Shown in pieces: positions 45,076 to 54,500 of a stretch of DNA of 64,000 nucleotides. The translations under genes were made by a program, and so were the position numbers. A model generated the notes under the pieces. That model was not told the DNA's origin and did not search any database. It was given only the letters and a program-made list of their open reading frames with translations. Numbering within the stretch: the first letter of the stretch is position 1; each line of letters opens with the position of its first letter. The stretch is from Acinetobacter sp. MB5 (GTDB taxonomy: Bacteria > Pseudomonadota > Gammaproteobacteria > Pseudomonadales > Moraxellaceae). Where the stretch lies: the NCBI RefSeq assembly GCF_003261585.1, contig NZ_POVU01000001.1, forward strand, positions 186,001 to 250,000. The letters run 5' to 3'.

Positions 45076-47913
45076 TCAAGCATTTATAAAATCTTTATCG
45101 TTGTTGTAATAAAGATCACTGTAATTAATTGAGGTAATCGTGCCATCACTGGACTTTTCAGTGACTAAAAACAGATCCCGTCTGACTCCCGTATCACGGG
45201 TGATGATGTACTGGGTACAGCTCAGATTGCCGTCATATTCCAGAATCAGACTGGCGGTTGGTGCACGTGCCAGCAGGACTTCATGTTCATCGTCCCCCTG
45301 AGTCACCGCAATCACATCCACCGACTTGTTGGGCAGTTGTAGGTGAATGACATAGTTTTGCCCTACCTCCAGTTCACAATGCTGTGAAAGCTCTAGATAT
45401 AAACCGTCCTGATCGAGCACTGCCCCTGAGCTAATCACCTGTTGTTTGGTGTCATCCGCCACCAGTAGCAGGTCATTACGGGTGACCAGATCCGCTTCGT
45501 GATAAGTTTGAAACTCCACGGCACGTCGTTGATAGATCAGTTTGTTATAGGCACGATAAGCCAACAGCTTCGCCTGATTTTCATGGGTCACGCCTTTGGC
45601 ATCGATGCTTTGCGGATTGACCACATCATCATTGGGTAGATTAATTTCGCTTTCAGACCAACTGTCATCGGGATCTGTCCAGGTCAATTTAATCCCGTCG
45701 TAGTCCTTATTGACTCCGAAATTACTGGTGCGTTTTTCTGACTGTGGCACTTTGTTGCGATGGTTGAACAGCAAGGTCGGCACGTCCTGCGGCTGCTCAA
45801 ACGCAAAGTACACGATGTTGGATTCACGCCGAGCATCACAGAACAGTACCGATGCCATTGCAGCCAGTGTTTCTTCATAGGACATCTTGGCATCATCAAA
45901 AGTGTAGTTAAACTCAATCGCTGTGCCAAAGTAGGCATTGATTTCTGAAGCTGTGGCATACAGGCTTTCAATGTCCAGTGTGTCGAGACTCCGTCGTCCA
46001 ATCAGCGGATCGACCGTCAAGGCACAGACCGCATCGGCAAAGTTGTTGCTGGCGGTCATTTCTGTGGATTGAACGCCTGTGGCATAGCTATACAGTTTAC
46101 GGGTCGCAATACAGTTGATCTGACGTTCTTTGACAGAAAGTGCACCATCGGTGGCCAGTGTTTTGGTGCGGACAATGGTCACATCAGGGTAGCTGTCTTG
46201 AGTGGATTGCTTGAGCAGAAAGACATCTTTGAGCTTGACCGTTTCATAGCTATTGCCATTTGACCAGACCGCCCAAGTTTTTGCTGATCGAAAGCGGATG
46301 CCATAGTGACCAAAATCAAGATCTAGATAGATACTCTTACCAAAGCTATCAATGATATTGCTCCACTGAATGAATGCGTAAGATAGAACCTCGCCGACCT
46401 CATCGCCATTGATATCCAGATATTGATATTCAATGGTTAGTTGGACTCTAAAATCCTTGCGAACGCCATCTTTAGTGACCTGATACAAGCCCTGTGGAAA
46501 ATTGAAGTTGAATAACGCACGTTCGGGATTGTCGAATTTTAAGTAATACCACCCCACCCATTTACTGGTGACGATGGCAAGGGAAATCTCTGAATCAGTG
46601 CTGAGTCCTTGTGTTGTTCCCCCAAAGTCGCTGCTGAGTTTATCCCAATCCGAATTCACTGAAGATGCATTGGCCAGTGTGATCTGATCCTCCTGCACAG
46701 CACCGACGGTATAGGTTTCATCGAGGTTAATGCTATTGCTTGAGTCTGTTAAGGTAATCCCTGCGCTAATGCTGTAATCCGTATCGACCTGCGACCAGTT
46801 GTAATTGACCGTACTGGCATTGCTGAGCTGGATCGTATAGATATAATCCGAGCCGCTGACGGTTTGAGCCACACTAGAAACTTCAAAGCTGCCCGATAGA
46901 TCATAAGATTGTGTTGTGGTTGTCAGATCAGGATTGGTCACAGTCTTGGTGATGGATGCTCCTGTCAACGTCAGCCCCTGATAGGTTGCAAATCCTGCAA
47001 TGTTCTGGGTACTGGTAACAATCACTTGTCCATTTTCATTCACAGTGGCCGAACCTGAAAGTGAGACATTGGCTTGACCAAACTCAGCACCCTGAATCGC
47101 AATCCCATCACCGACTTCAAACGAGTCAGTAAAATCGACACTGGTATTAGTACGATGGATTGCCCCGCCCGATGTAAAGTACAACCCGACATTACTCAGA
47201 CTGACATCATTGGGTGCTTTTAAGGTTTGCCCGTTGATTGATGCCGATTTCTTGACTGTGTATGGCAATTCATCGAAAGCAGTTCCTGCCTGATACGCAG
47301 GTGTCCCGATCAGACTGGTTTCAGGATCATAAAAACAGGCCGATGAGCCACTAATCCCCTCGACTGCGGTTTCCCCGTCATTCACTTCGGTGACTTGATA
47401 ATAACCACGCCCTAGACACATCAGGCATTCTTCAATCTCAATGCCATCACTGTTGTAGTAAGACAACGGCACTGCAAGCAGATCAGGAATGGCTTTGACT
47501 GTTCCGAAGATGTCTGCAACCCGTCCACCCAGTCGCTGTTTGTTGGATCGACTGGACAGGTCATTGTTACTTGAACCCTGCGCCACCGCAGAAGGGTTTT
47601 TCATGGTGAGCACGGTATACAGCGAGTAAGCCGCCATGATCGCCACCACCGCATAATAGATATACGGCAAGACCGCAGCCCCTGCATGACACACTACTTC
47701 AAACTGATCATCTGGATCAGCATTCAGTAAGGCAAAAGCCGTGGCTTTGTCATGCGGGGTAACATCGGTCTCGGCACACGGTTGTCCCTTATAGATGCGG
47801 GCCAGTGGATATTTGGCCTTGATCATCAGGAAAGCATGCAAAACGTTGTCCGTGTGCTCGATGGTGATGCTGGAATCATCCAGTGGATTTTCAAAGATCC
47901 TGAACATGCTCAT
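45076..47913 (-). CDS. Tail tip/host-specificity protein (gpJ-like)
   Basis: A 945-aa central tail tip protein. A hydrophobic stretch near residues 85-110 is followed by QRLGGRVADIFGTVKAIPDLLA, typical of TipJ-type proteins. The C-terminal third has the phage-tail fold (VTRNDLLLVADD, DVIAVTQGDDEHEVLLAR). The middle (about residues 230-460) is a Ser/Thr/Asn-rich insert with an internal repeat. I start at ATG 47913 (MSMFRIFENPL), which overlaps the NlpC gene by 23 bp; the 35 codons upstream are antisense-like. It recognises the host surface. Confidence 0.85.
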   Translation of the reverse strand: MSMFRIFENPLDDSSITIEHTDNVLHAFLMIKAKYPLARIYKGQPCAETDVTPHDKATAFALLNADPDDQFEVVCHAGAAVLPYIYYAVVAIMAAYSLYTVLTMKNPSAVAQGSSNNDLSSRSNKQRLGGRVADIFGTVKAIPDLLAVPLSYYNSDGIEIEECLMCLGRGYYQVTEVNDGETAVEGISGSSACFYDPETSLIGTPAYQAGTAFDELPYTVKKSASINGQTLKAPNDVSLSNVGLYFTSGGAIHRTNTSVDFTDSFEVGDGIAIQGAEFGQANVSLSGSATVNENGQVIVTSTQNIAGFATYQGLTLTGASITKTVTNPDLTTTTQSYDLSGSFEVSSVAQTVSGSDYIYTIQLSNASTVNYNWSQVDTDYSISAGITLTDSSNSINLDETYTVGAVQEDQITLANASSVNSDWDKLSSDFGGTTQGLSTDSEISLAIVTSKWVGWYYLKFDNPERALFNFNFPQGLYQVTKDGVRKDFRVQLTIEYQYLDINGDEVGEVLSYAFIQWSNIIDSFGKSIYLDLDFGHYGIRFRSAKTWAVWSNGNSYETVKLKDVFLLKQSTQDSYPDVTIVRTKTLATDGALSVKERQINCIATRKLYSYATGVQSTEMTASNNFADAVCALTVDPLIGRRSLDTLDIESLYATASEINAYFGTAIEFNYTFDDAKMSYEETLAAMASVLFCDARRESNIVYFAFEQPQDVPTLLFNHRNKVPQSEKRTSNFGVNKDYDGIKLTWTDPDDSWSESEINLPNDDVVNPQSIDAKGVTHENQAKLLAYRAYNKLIYQRRAVEFQTYHEADLVTRNDLLLVADDTKQQVISSGAVLDQDGLYLELSQHCELEVGQNYVIHLQLPNKSVDVIAVTQGDDEHEVLLARAPTASLILEYDGNLSCTQYIITRDTGVRRDLFLVTEKSSDGTITSINYSDLYYNNDKDFINA

Positions 47914-48256
47914 AATATCGAAACCTGAGATAGTGAATGTTGAGCGCACGCAAATGCACGTACTGCACCCCGCCTTCGCTGAGATGCAGAACTTTGCCGC
48001 CATAAAAAAGCCCCACATGGTTATCTCCCGTGAGGCTGGTCATCAGCACGATACAGCCCTGCTGTGGCTGTTTGAGTCGTTTGTTTTTGATCACAGTTTG
48101 CCGTGAGGTGGTGATCGCCTGATTGAGTGCGCCAGTTAAGCCAATAAAGCTGCTGGAATAATCCTGATGGAGTAAGGCTTTGGCAGCATCAATCACAAAA
48201 TGCACGCAGTGATAATTTAAAACGTTGTATTGCTTTTCAAATAAGCCTAGATCCAT
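47891..48256 (-). CDS. NlpC/P60-type tail assembly peptidase
   Basis: A 121-aa cysteine peptidase domain. The catalytic Cys is in YHCVHFVIDA and His in GDNHVGLFYGG. These proteins (gpK-like) help the tail tip cross the peptidoglycan. It lies between DUF1833 and gpJ-like genes, as usual in lambdoid tail clusters. Confidence 0.8.
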   Translation of the reverse strand: MDLGLFEKQYNVLNYHCVHFVIDAAKALLHQDYSSSFIGLTGALNQAITTSRQTVIKNKRLKQPQQGCIVLMTSLTGDNHVGLFYGGKVLHLSEGGVQYVHLRALNIHYLRFRYYEHVQDL

Positions 48257-48282
48257 GCCACTGACTCCATTGTTTTGGTTAG

Positions 48283-48777
48283 TTAGTAGAATCCGATCAG
48301 CGTTGGAAAGTTAGCTTTGGTAAACAGCAAACCTGTCCCCACGGCATTCAGTTTCGGTGCTTCGGCATTAAATGTTGTCCCCTGATAGTCAGAGCTTTGA
48401 TCGGTCACTTCGAGGTTATCAATCACCAGGATTGGTGTGGACAGATCCAGACTGGAGTAAGCCCGATAAGTGACCTGTGGACGCTCGGTTGAGCCTGCAT
48501 CCAGAATCTGGTCAATCAGATCAGGAACAATGTCACCCAGATCACCAATGGTAATGGCTAGGGTTTGGTCTAAATCGTCTGAACTGCTGCCCTTGTCGAT
48601 CTGAAGCGGCACGTATTCATAGTTAAAGTAACTGCTGTCATGCCCAACACTGACCCCATCCGCCATGTTGGTGACATAGCGCAGCGGGGTTGCCCACAGG
48701 CTGTGCTTGATCTCGATACATTCGATCAAATAAGCGGGTTGTGTGGCAAACAGGTATTCTTCAAGCTGATTGGTCAT
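48283..48777 (-). CDS. DUF1833-family tail protein
   Basis: A 164-aa protein. Start ATG 48777 (MTNQLEEYLFA) overlaps the preceding gene by 17 bp. The body follows DUF1833: WATPLRYVTNMAD near the start, then FNYEYVPLQIDKGSSSDDLDQTLAITIGD. It is a minor tail protein upstream of NlpC and gpJ-like genes, in a gpL-like position. Confidence 0.75.
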   Translation of the reverse strand: MTNQLEEYLFATQPAYLIECIEIKHSLWATPLRYVTNMADGVSVGHDSSYFNYEYVPLQIDKGSSSDDLDQTLAITIGDLGDIVPDLIDQILDAGSTERPQVTYRAYSSLDLSTPILVIDNLEVTDQSSDYQGTTFNAEAPKLNAVGTGLLFTKANFPTLIGFY

Positions 48778-49789
48778 TTCGGGACTCCGCGAGGGTTTGA
48801 ATTGCGGCTGTATCCAGTACATTGTTTAAAATGTGCATTTGAGCCGTGACTTTAAAAATCTTTCCGTTTTTAGTCATGCCAATGCTGTTCGGGACGAAGT
48901 GTGCCTTGTAACGCTGCAATGCCCGTGTATCAATCACCGTATCAAGGGTGAATGGCTTACGCAGATGCTGCCAGACCCGATAAAAGGCAGTGAAATAACT
49001 GTAGTCATCGGCAGTTAAGTTAAAGTTGGTCGTGACCACATTCTCAAGCTGCTCAAAGGTTGCGCGATAACGGTTATCGGTTAAGCCTTCGACCTGAATC
49101 ACGCTATTGCCCAATGTCATGGCATAAGAAGCTTGCAAGGGACAGAGATCTAAATGATTAAAGCGTGCCCCTGCAATGTTGCGCGGTTCGATAATCGCTT
49201 GGTCATAATAGATATTGAAACGGTTCACCACAGCTTTTAAAGCAAAGGCAAAACGGTAGTTCTTGGTCATGCCGATTTGCACCAGGGCGGATGCTGTACC
49301 CAATGCATACTCAGTCTGAAAGCGATCCCGCTGTTGGCGATAGTACAGCGTGTCATTGCGAATATAGGCCAGAATCACATCGGCATTGGCGGACTGCTCT
49401 GCCCGATGGTCATCCAGTGCCAGTTGTGGGGTCAGGTGCTCGGCATCGTAGGCTGTGGTGACATAGGCACTGATGCTGGTGTCATACCACCACAGATAGG
49501 CAATGCCATTTGCAACATAAGTCACGTAGGGGCGCATGGAAAAACTAAAGGCAAAACTCAATTGAGTAACATTTGCAATTTCAAGCAATTGATGCGTAAT
49601 CCCAGCATTGTCGGTGATACAGATCCAGCCATCCTGATAAAAACACGTCCAGATTTTGACTTGCAGGCCATTCGATGCATCCTGAAGATCTGTACCGCCC
49701 CATTCATAATCGATCAGGTCACTGGTTCGATCAGGCACTAAAAAGCCAGCGAAGATGCTGGCTGAAGATAGTGTGTTGTCAGGTAGCAT
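48761..49789 (-). CDS. Tail protein with C-terminal domain shared with the 263-aa gene
   Basis: A 342-aa phage tail protein. Residues 1-200 are beta-rich (VAN-type strands, WWYDTSISAYV). Residues 205-325 match the N-terminal part of the 263-aa gene upstream: LDLCPLQASYAMTLG, LTADDYSYFTAFYRVW, NGKIFKVTAQM. A shared domain in two adjacent tail genes suggests duplication. The precise role is unknown; position suggests the distal tail. Confidence 0.65.
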   Translation of the reverse strand: MLPDNTLSSASIFAGFLVPDRTSDLIDYEWGGTDLQDASNGLQVKIWTCFYQDGWICITDNAGITHQLLEIANVTQLSFAFSFSMRPYVTYVANGIAYLWWYDTSISAYVTTAYDAEHLTPQLALDDHRAEQSANADVILAYIRNDTLYYRQQRDRFQTEYALGTASALVQIGMTKNYRFAFALKAVVNRFNIYYDQAIIEPRNIAGARFNHLDLCPLQASYAMTLGNSVIQVEGLTDNRYRATFEQLENVVTTNFNLTADDYSYFTAFYRVWQHLRKPFTLDTVIDTRALQRYKAHFVPNSIGMTKNGKIFKVTAQMHILNNVLDTAAIQTLAESRNDQSA

Positions 49790-49794
49790 GATGA

Positions 49795-50706
49795 TTATCC
49801 TGTATAGCGGCCCCAGCTCAGTTCAAAGGTATAGGTCATGGTATTGGATGAGGTCTTGGTGATTGCTGTATTGAGTTGCAATTTATAACCTATAATCGTG
49901 CTTAACCAACCTGCGACTGATAATAACCCTGCATACCCTACCTTCAGAGACAAATGCGACCCGTTCACCGTATTCAAGTCCAGATTAAACACCGATTTAC
50001 AGGAGGTTGGGGTTGGGTATGTTGTTGTGCGTGAAGATGTAGTGCCAAGATTTGTGGATGGTAATGCTGTGACCGATGAGCCTGACGCACCAGAATAAAC
50101 ATATAGGTATGGGGCATATACCTGTCCAAAAGTAACTGATGGTGTCCCTAGATATGGTAGACCTGTATAGCTATAGCTATTAATCAAGGCTCCTGTTTTA
50201 TCCACCAGGTTAAAAGATCCTGACAGGATTTGTGCAGGATAAACCCGAACTTCTGACACCACATCCAGATATTCATCAGACAGCACAGTAATCGTGGTCG
50301 GATTGCCATTGGCATCTTTAATCAGTGCCCGATTCCAAAGTGTGGTATTCCCCCACCCTAAACCGACTTCCGAAATATTTCCAGCAGCAACACCTAACCC
50401 AAATCGCCATGTCACGGTTGCTGAATAGTAGTAAGGTGCTGTGGTCACCTGTACCGCTGACGATGTTGCCTGCTGTGTTGTGGTACTGGCCAGAAAGGCA
50501 TCCAGTGCGGTCTGGGTCGCCACAGGCGTGCTATTGCCTGTTCCAACACAGCACTGACTGATCCATGTACCGACTGACATTTGTGCCAGACCCGTATCGA
50601 GCACCAGATTGCAAAACCAGTCTGTTTCACGGGCAATACGGCCATCGGCTTTACGAGCCACCAGTTTAAACCGTGCTCCAATTTCCTGATGGAAACTAAA
50701 TTTCAT
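49795..50706 (-). CDS. Putative tail fibre-like protein
   Basis: A 303-aa protein rich in Gly, Ser, Thr and Tyr, with an N-terminal phage-like start (MKFSFHQEIGARFKLVARKA). Strand patterns such as VTWRFGLGVAAGNISEVGLGWG recall tail fibres or baseplate hub proteins. It has no membrane segment. It sits between two tail genes that share a domain and is on the same transcript. Function is inferred from position. Confidence 0.6.
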   Translation of the reverse strand: MKFSFHQEIGARFKLVARKADGRIARETDWFCNLVLDTGLAQMSVGTWISQCCVGTGNSTPVATQTALDAFLASTTTQQATSSAVQVTTAPYYYSATVTWRFGLGVAAGNISEVGLGWGNTTLWNRALIKDANGNPTTITVLSDEYLDVVSEVRVYPAQILSGSFNLVDKTGALINSYSYTGLPYLGTPSVTFGQVYAPYLYVYSGASGSSVTALPSTNLGTTSSRTTTYPTPTSCKSVFNLDLNTVNGSHLSLKVGYAGLLSVAGWLSTIIGYKLQLNTAITKTSSNTMTYTFELSWGRYTG

Positions 50707-50714
50707 ATCAACCT

Positions 50715-51506
50715 CTAGTTTGTAATTTGTGCACCAATCAGCGCAAAGGTGGTTTGAATTTTTTCAGGCTGCATGGTGTTTACCACCAATACATTTTTTT
50801 GAGTCGCGGCAGTCAATGCAAATGCCGTCGTGACGTTCTCTGTTTCAATGGTTGTACTGTCCAAGACACTCCGCATCATTGCTGCTGTCAGTGCAAAGGC
50901 TGTCTGAACAGAATCAACCACTGCCTGATCACCTCCACCTGTTGCACCTGAACCACTGGTGTTATCAGCATCGGGATAAATGGTATTTTCTGAACGGATC
51001 GTGGCTTGTGAAAGTGCAAAGGCTGTTTCAACCGATTCAACATCGGCATCTGTGAGATTCATAATTTCACGCTGCACTCCAGCTGTCAGCGCAAAATCAG
51101 TAGTAATACTCTCAACAAACTGGAACGGATACATTCGCGAAGTCAGGGCAATCACAGGACTGATGACCACCAGTAACTGAGCACTGACATTGAAGATCCG
51201 CCCATTCAGTTCCGAGAAACTAAAGCTGTCAGGTACAAACTGGCAGATGTAATCCTTGTACTGACTATCTTCAATAAACAGCTTCATAAAAAAAGGCAGC
51301 GGGTTAAGCTGCCAGTTCAGATAAAATGCCCGAAAGTAAAGGTAGTCGGCTTCTGTCAATTTATAGCCAATACTGACCAGATGCTTTTTGGATTCAGTCA
51401 GCGTGCTATAGCGTGAAAATCCTCCTGGTAACTGATCTCGCTGCACCGAGCAGCCAAACTGCACGCTATAACTGGCTTGTAACGGGCAAAGATCAAGACG
51501 ATTCAT
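50715..51506 (-). CDS. Tail protein with 25-residue FAL repeats
   Basis: A 263-aa protein. Residues 1-112 match the C-terminal domain of the 342-aa tail gene. From about residue 130 to the end there are five copies of a T-x/A-FAL-T/S motif, with the Phe at 138, 163, 204, 229 and 254. The period is 25 residues, interrupted once by a Gly/Ser-rich insert (SGSGATGGG). Its ATG overlaps the tape measure stop by one base. The repeat function is unknown. Confidence 0.7.
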   Translation of the reverse strand: MNRLDLCPLQASYSVQFGCSVQRDQLPGGFSRYSTLTESKKHLVSIGYKLTEADYLYFRAFYLNWQLNPLPFFMKLFIEDSQYKDYICQFVPDSFSFSELNGRIFNVSAQLLVVISPVIALTSRMYPFQFVESITTDFALTAGVQREIMNLTDADVESVETAFALSQATIRSENTIYPDADNTSGSGATGGGDQAVVDSVQTAFALTAAMMRSVLDSTTIETENVTTAFALTAATQKNVLVVNTMQPEKIQTTFALIGAQITN

Positions 51507-54500
51507 TATCGGTTTCTCCTTGCCGTGGTATTACGTGCCAGTGATTTGCTTTCGCGTGAATTGGCATTGCCCAGTTGCTGCCATGAACGCTTGATCATCT
51601 GATCCACAACATCAATGCTGATCGAACCATCACTGTTCTGCTGGGCATTGACCTGTGCGCCTGAAGTGTTGTTGATGGTGATGTTTGCGCCTTGATTTGT
51701 GCTTGATGACTCTGTCAATGCAGATGCGATTTTACTTTGAGATGTAGAAGCATCAAATCCAACAAGCCCACCATCAGCACGAAAGACAGGAAGTTTGCCT
51801 GTCTGGTTAATATAGTCGAGTGTCCCAACGCCCAAGCTTTTTACTGTACTGGCTTTAAACACATACTCATTGTTCGATAGCCATGCAGGAATTGAATCGC
51901 TGGTTTCTGTACCTGCACCACGCACATGTCCACCATCAGCAAAAGCCGCATCAATCGATGAGATCGCTGCAATGGCAGGTGTAATTGCTGCAAAAACAGC
52001 CGTTGCGCCTGCAATCTTCTGCATGGGGGTCATTGCTGTTGGGTCAGCAAATGCCGAGGTATAAGCCTGCCAAGCATTCATAGTTGCTGTTGCAATTGCA
52101 AAAGCCTGTTGAGTAGCAAATAAAGCCTTATAAACACCTGATTGTTTATCACCTGCAGCTTCAAGCATATCCAGCATGGCCGTGGTTGCAGTTGTCCCTT
52201 GATCTAGCCAGAGTTGGGTTTGAGCCAGTGCATATTTCTGGTCAATTGCTTGACGGGTAATATTTGCCTCTTCAGAAATACGATTACGCTCATCTAGACC
52301 CTTTTGAATAATGTCATTTAACTGAGTCTGATAATCCTGTTCTGAAGTCAACAAACCAGCTTTACGTAACTCCTCTAGCTTCGCTTCGGCATCACTTTGG
52401 TTTGCATATGATGCTGAACGTGCAGAATTTTCACCTTCTTTAACAGTCGCATAATCAGCAAGTTTAGCCCCTTGTTCTGGCATAGCAGGATTATCCCCGC
52501 CTTGACCAAAAGGTTTACCAAAGTTTAAACCTAGGGTTTTCTTTAATTCCTCCCATTTTTGCTTGGCCTCGTTAAACTGCTCATCCAAAGCCTTACGGTA
52601 GAGCTGCTCCTTATATGCCTTGAGTTGTTCGGCAACTGCTTTGTCATAGCCTGCGGTCTGATCAATCATGGCGATTTCATAATCATGCTGACGCTTTGCA
52701 TAATCCTGAACAGTTAAAAGACCTTCTTGTGCAGCTAACAGTGTTGCTTCACGCTCTAGCTCAGCATTTTTTAAATTATGCTGAAACTCTGAATCTTTGG
52801 CGGTAAGTATTGCCTCACGTGCTGCTTTACTTAACTGAGTATTTTTAGAAATTTCATCACGTTCAAATGCGTACTGCTGTTTCATAAACGTGATGGAATC
52901 CATCGAAACCTGCTTAGCTGATAGAATCTGCTGCGCTTCTTCACGTTTGACTGCTTCAATCTCAGTTTGCATCTGGCGATCTAAAGCAGCTGCTGCATCC
53001 TTACGTTGTGTTGGCGTTTTAGATAAATCAGCCTCAGCCAATTGCTTTTTCACGGCATACTCATTTTGCAGCTGGGTAATCCGATCAGTTTCAAAAGAAT
53101 GAAGCTGGTTGTATTCATCCTTCTCCTGAGCATTTAAGGTTTTAAGCTGGCTTTGGTACAGTGCAGCCTGTTTTGCCAAAGCATTGGTTTGATCTGAACC
53201 TGTCAAGGTTGAGTTAATCGCTTCAATGGCATCTTGGTTATCTTGGGCAAGCTGCTGTTCTTGGGTGTAGTACTTCTTGTTGATTTCAAGTTTCTTATCA
53301 TCCAGTGCCTTTTGGGCTTCTGCCAAAGTTGCCTGTTGAGCCAGTAAATCCGCCTGTGTCGGCATCAAGATAGACTGATCAACGGTAGACTGGCCATTTG
53401 CGCCAGCCATATATTTCAAAACACTATTGGCATGCCCCTGCATCTCCTTTGCTTTCGCTGGAGATAAATAGCCAACACCATTAATTTTTTGATAACCACC
53501 CTGAGCAGTAACCTGATCAGAAATACGTCCAGCTCTAAGAGCATCGACTCCGCCAGTTCCACCGTTATATGCCATGATGGCATCTAACCAGTTTCCGTAT
53601 TTCTTATAATTCTTAGCCAAATCCTCCGCAGCTGCCGCAGCAACCTTACCAGGGTTTTTCGTATTGTCTGCCACTGTTAGGCTATAGGTATCCCTAAACC
53701 CTTGTGTTGTTTGCAGAAAACCTTTTGCACCTGTTGGGCTAGTCGCATTTTTCCCACCTGATTCAGTCGCAATAAGACCCGTTAGCAGTCCTGATGGTAA
53801 CCCCTTGTTTTTAGCAATATCTTCAAGACTATGTGTTGCAACCAATACAGCAGCACCAGCAATTTTTTTACGGTCACTATCACTATATGTATAGTTTTTT
53901 GCATCCCAGCTTTTGATTGTGGCTTGTCGAACTGAATCAGGCATCACATCTTTTTTTGAACCTGAAAAACCTAGCCCTGCTGCCTCACGTGCATCTGCAA
54001 AGTGATTGGCCATATCTAAAGACATGCCATTATTATTCACTTGGTTTTGAATATATTTTTGGCGTGCCAAGTCCTTATCTACACCGCGAATATACTCCAT
54101 TTGCTTTTGGGTCAGATTTGCATACGCTTTGGCAGCATTGTTTGTCGCATCTGCATGCTGTTGCTGTTTCTTTGCAGCCTCATCATTTTTTTGATTCAAC
54201 TGATTTAAAACATCTTTTTCCTTTTGGTATGCTGTTTTCGCTGCATCATGTTTAGAAGTTAGGTTACCAATCTTCTCAACCTGTTCATCACTGACACCAT
54301 TAATTGACTTCACGGCTTCATAAAACTGAACAGCTGTAATTTTGCCTTGCGAGTACTGCTTGAACTGTTTTTGAACTTGCTGAGAAACTTTTTCAGAGAT
54401 ACGCCCAGAATCTTCCAAATATCCTAAATAGGCATCAAGTTCAGAGTAAGCGAAAGAATACTTTTCTCCTAGCTCCTTAACATCCTTAGTCAATTGTCGA

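Noticed and set aside
49277..49741. 154-codon + strand ORF
   Set aside because: Antisense to the 342-aa tail protein, which shares a domain with its neighbour.
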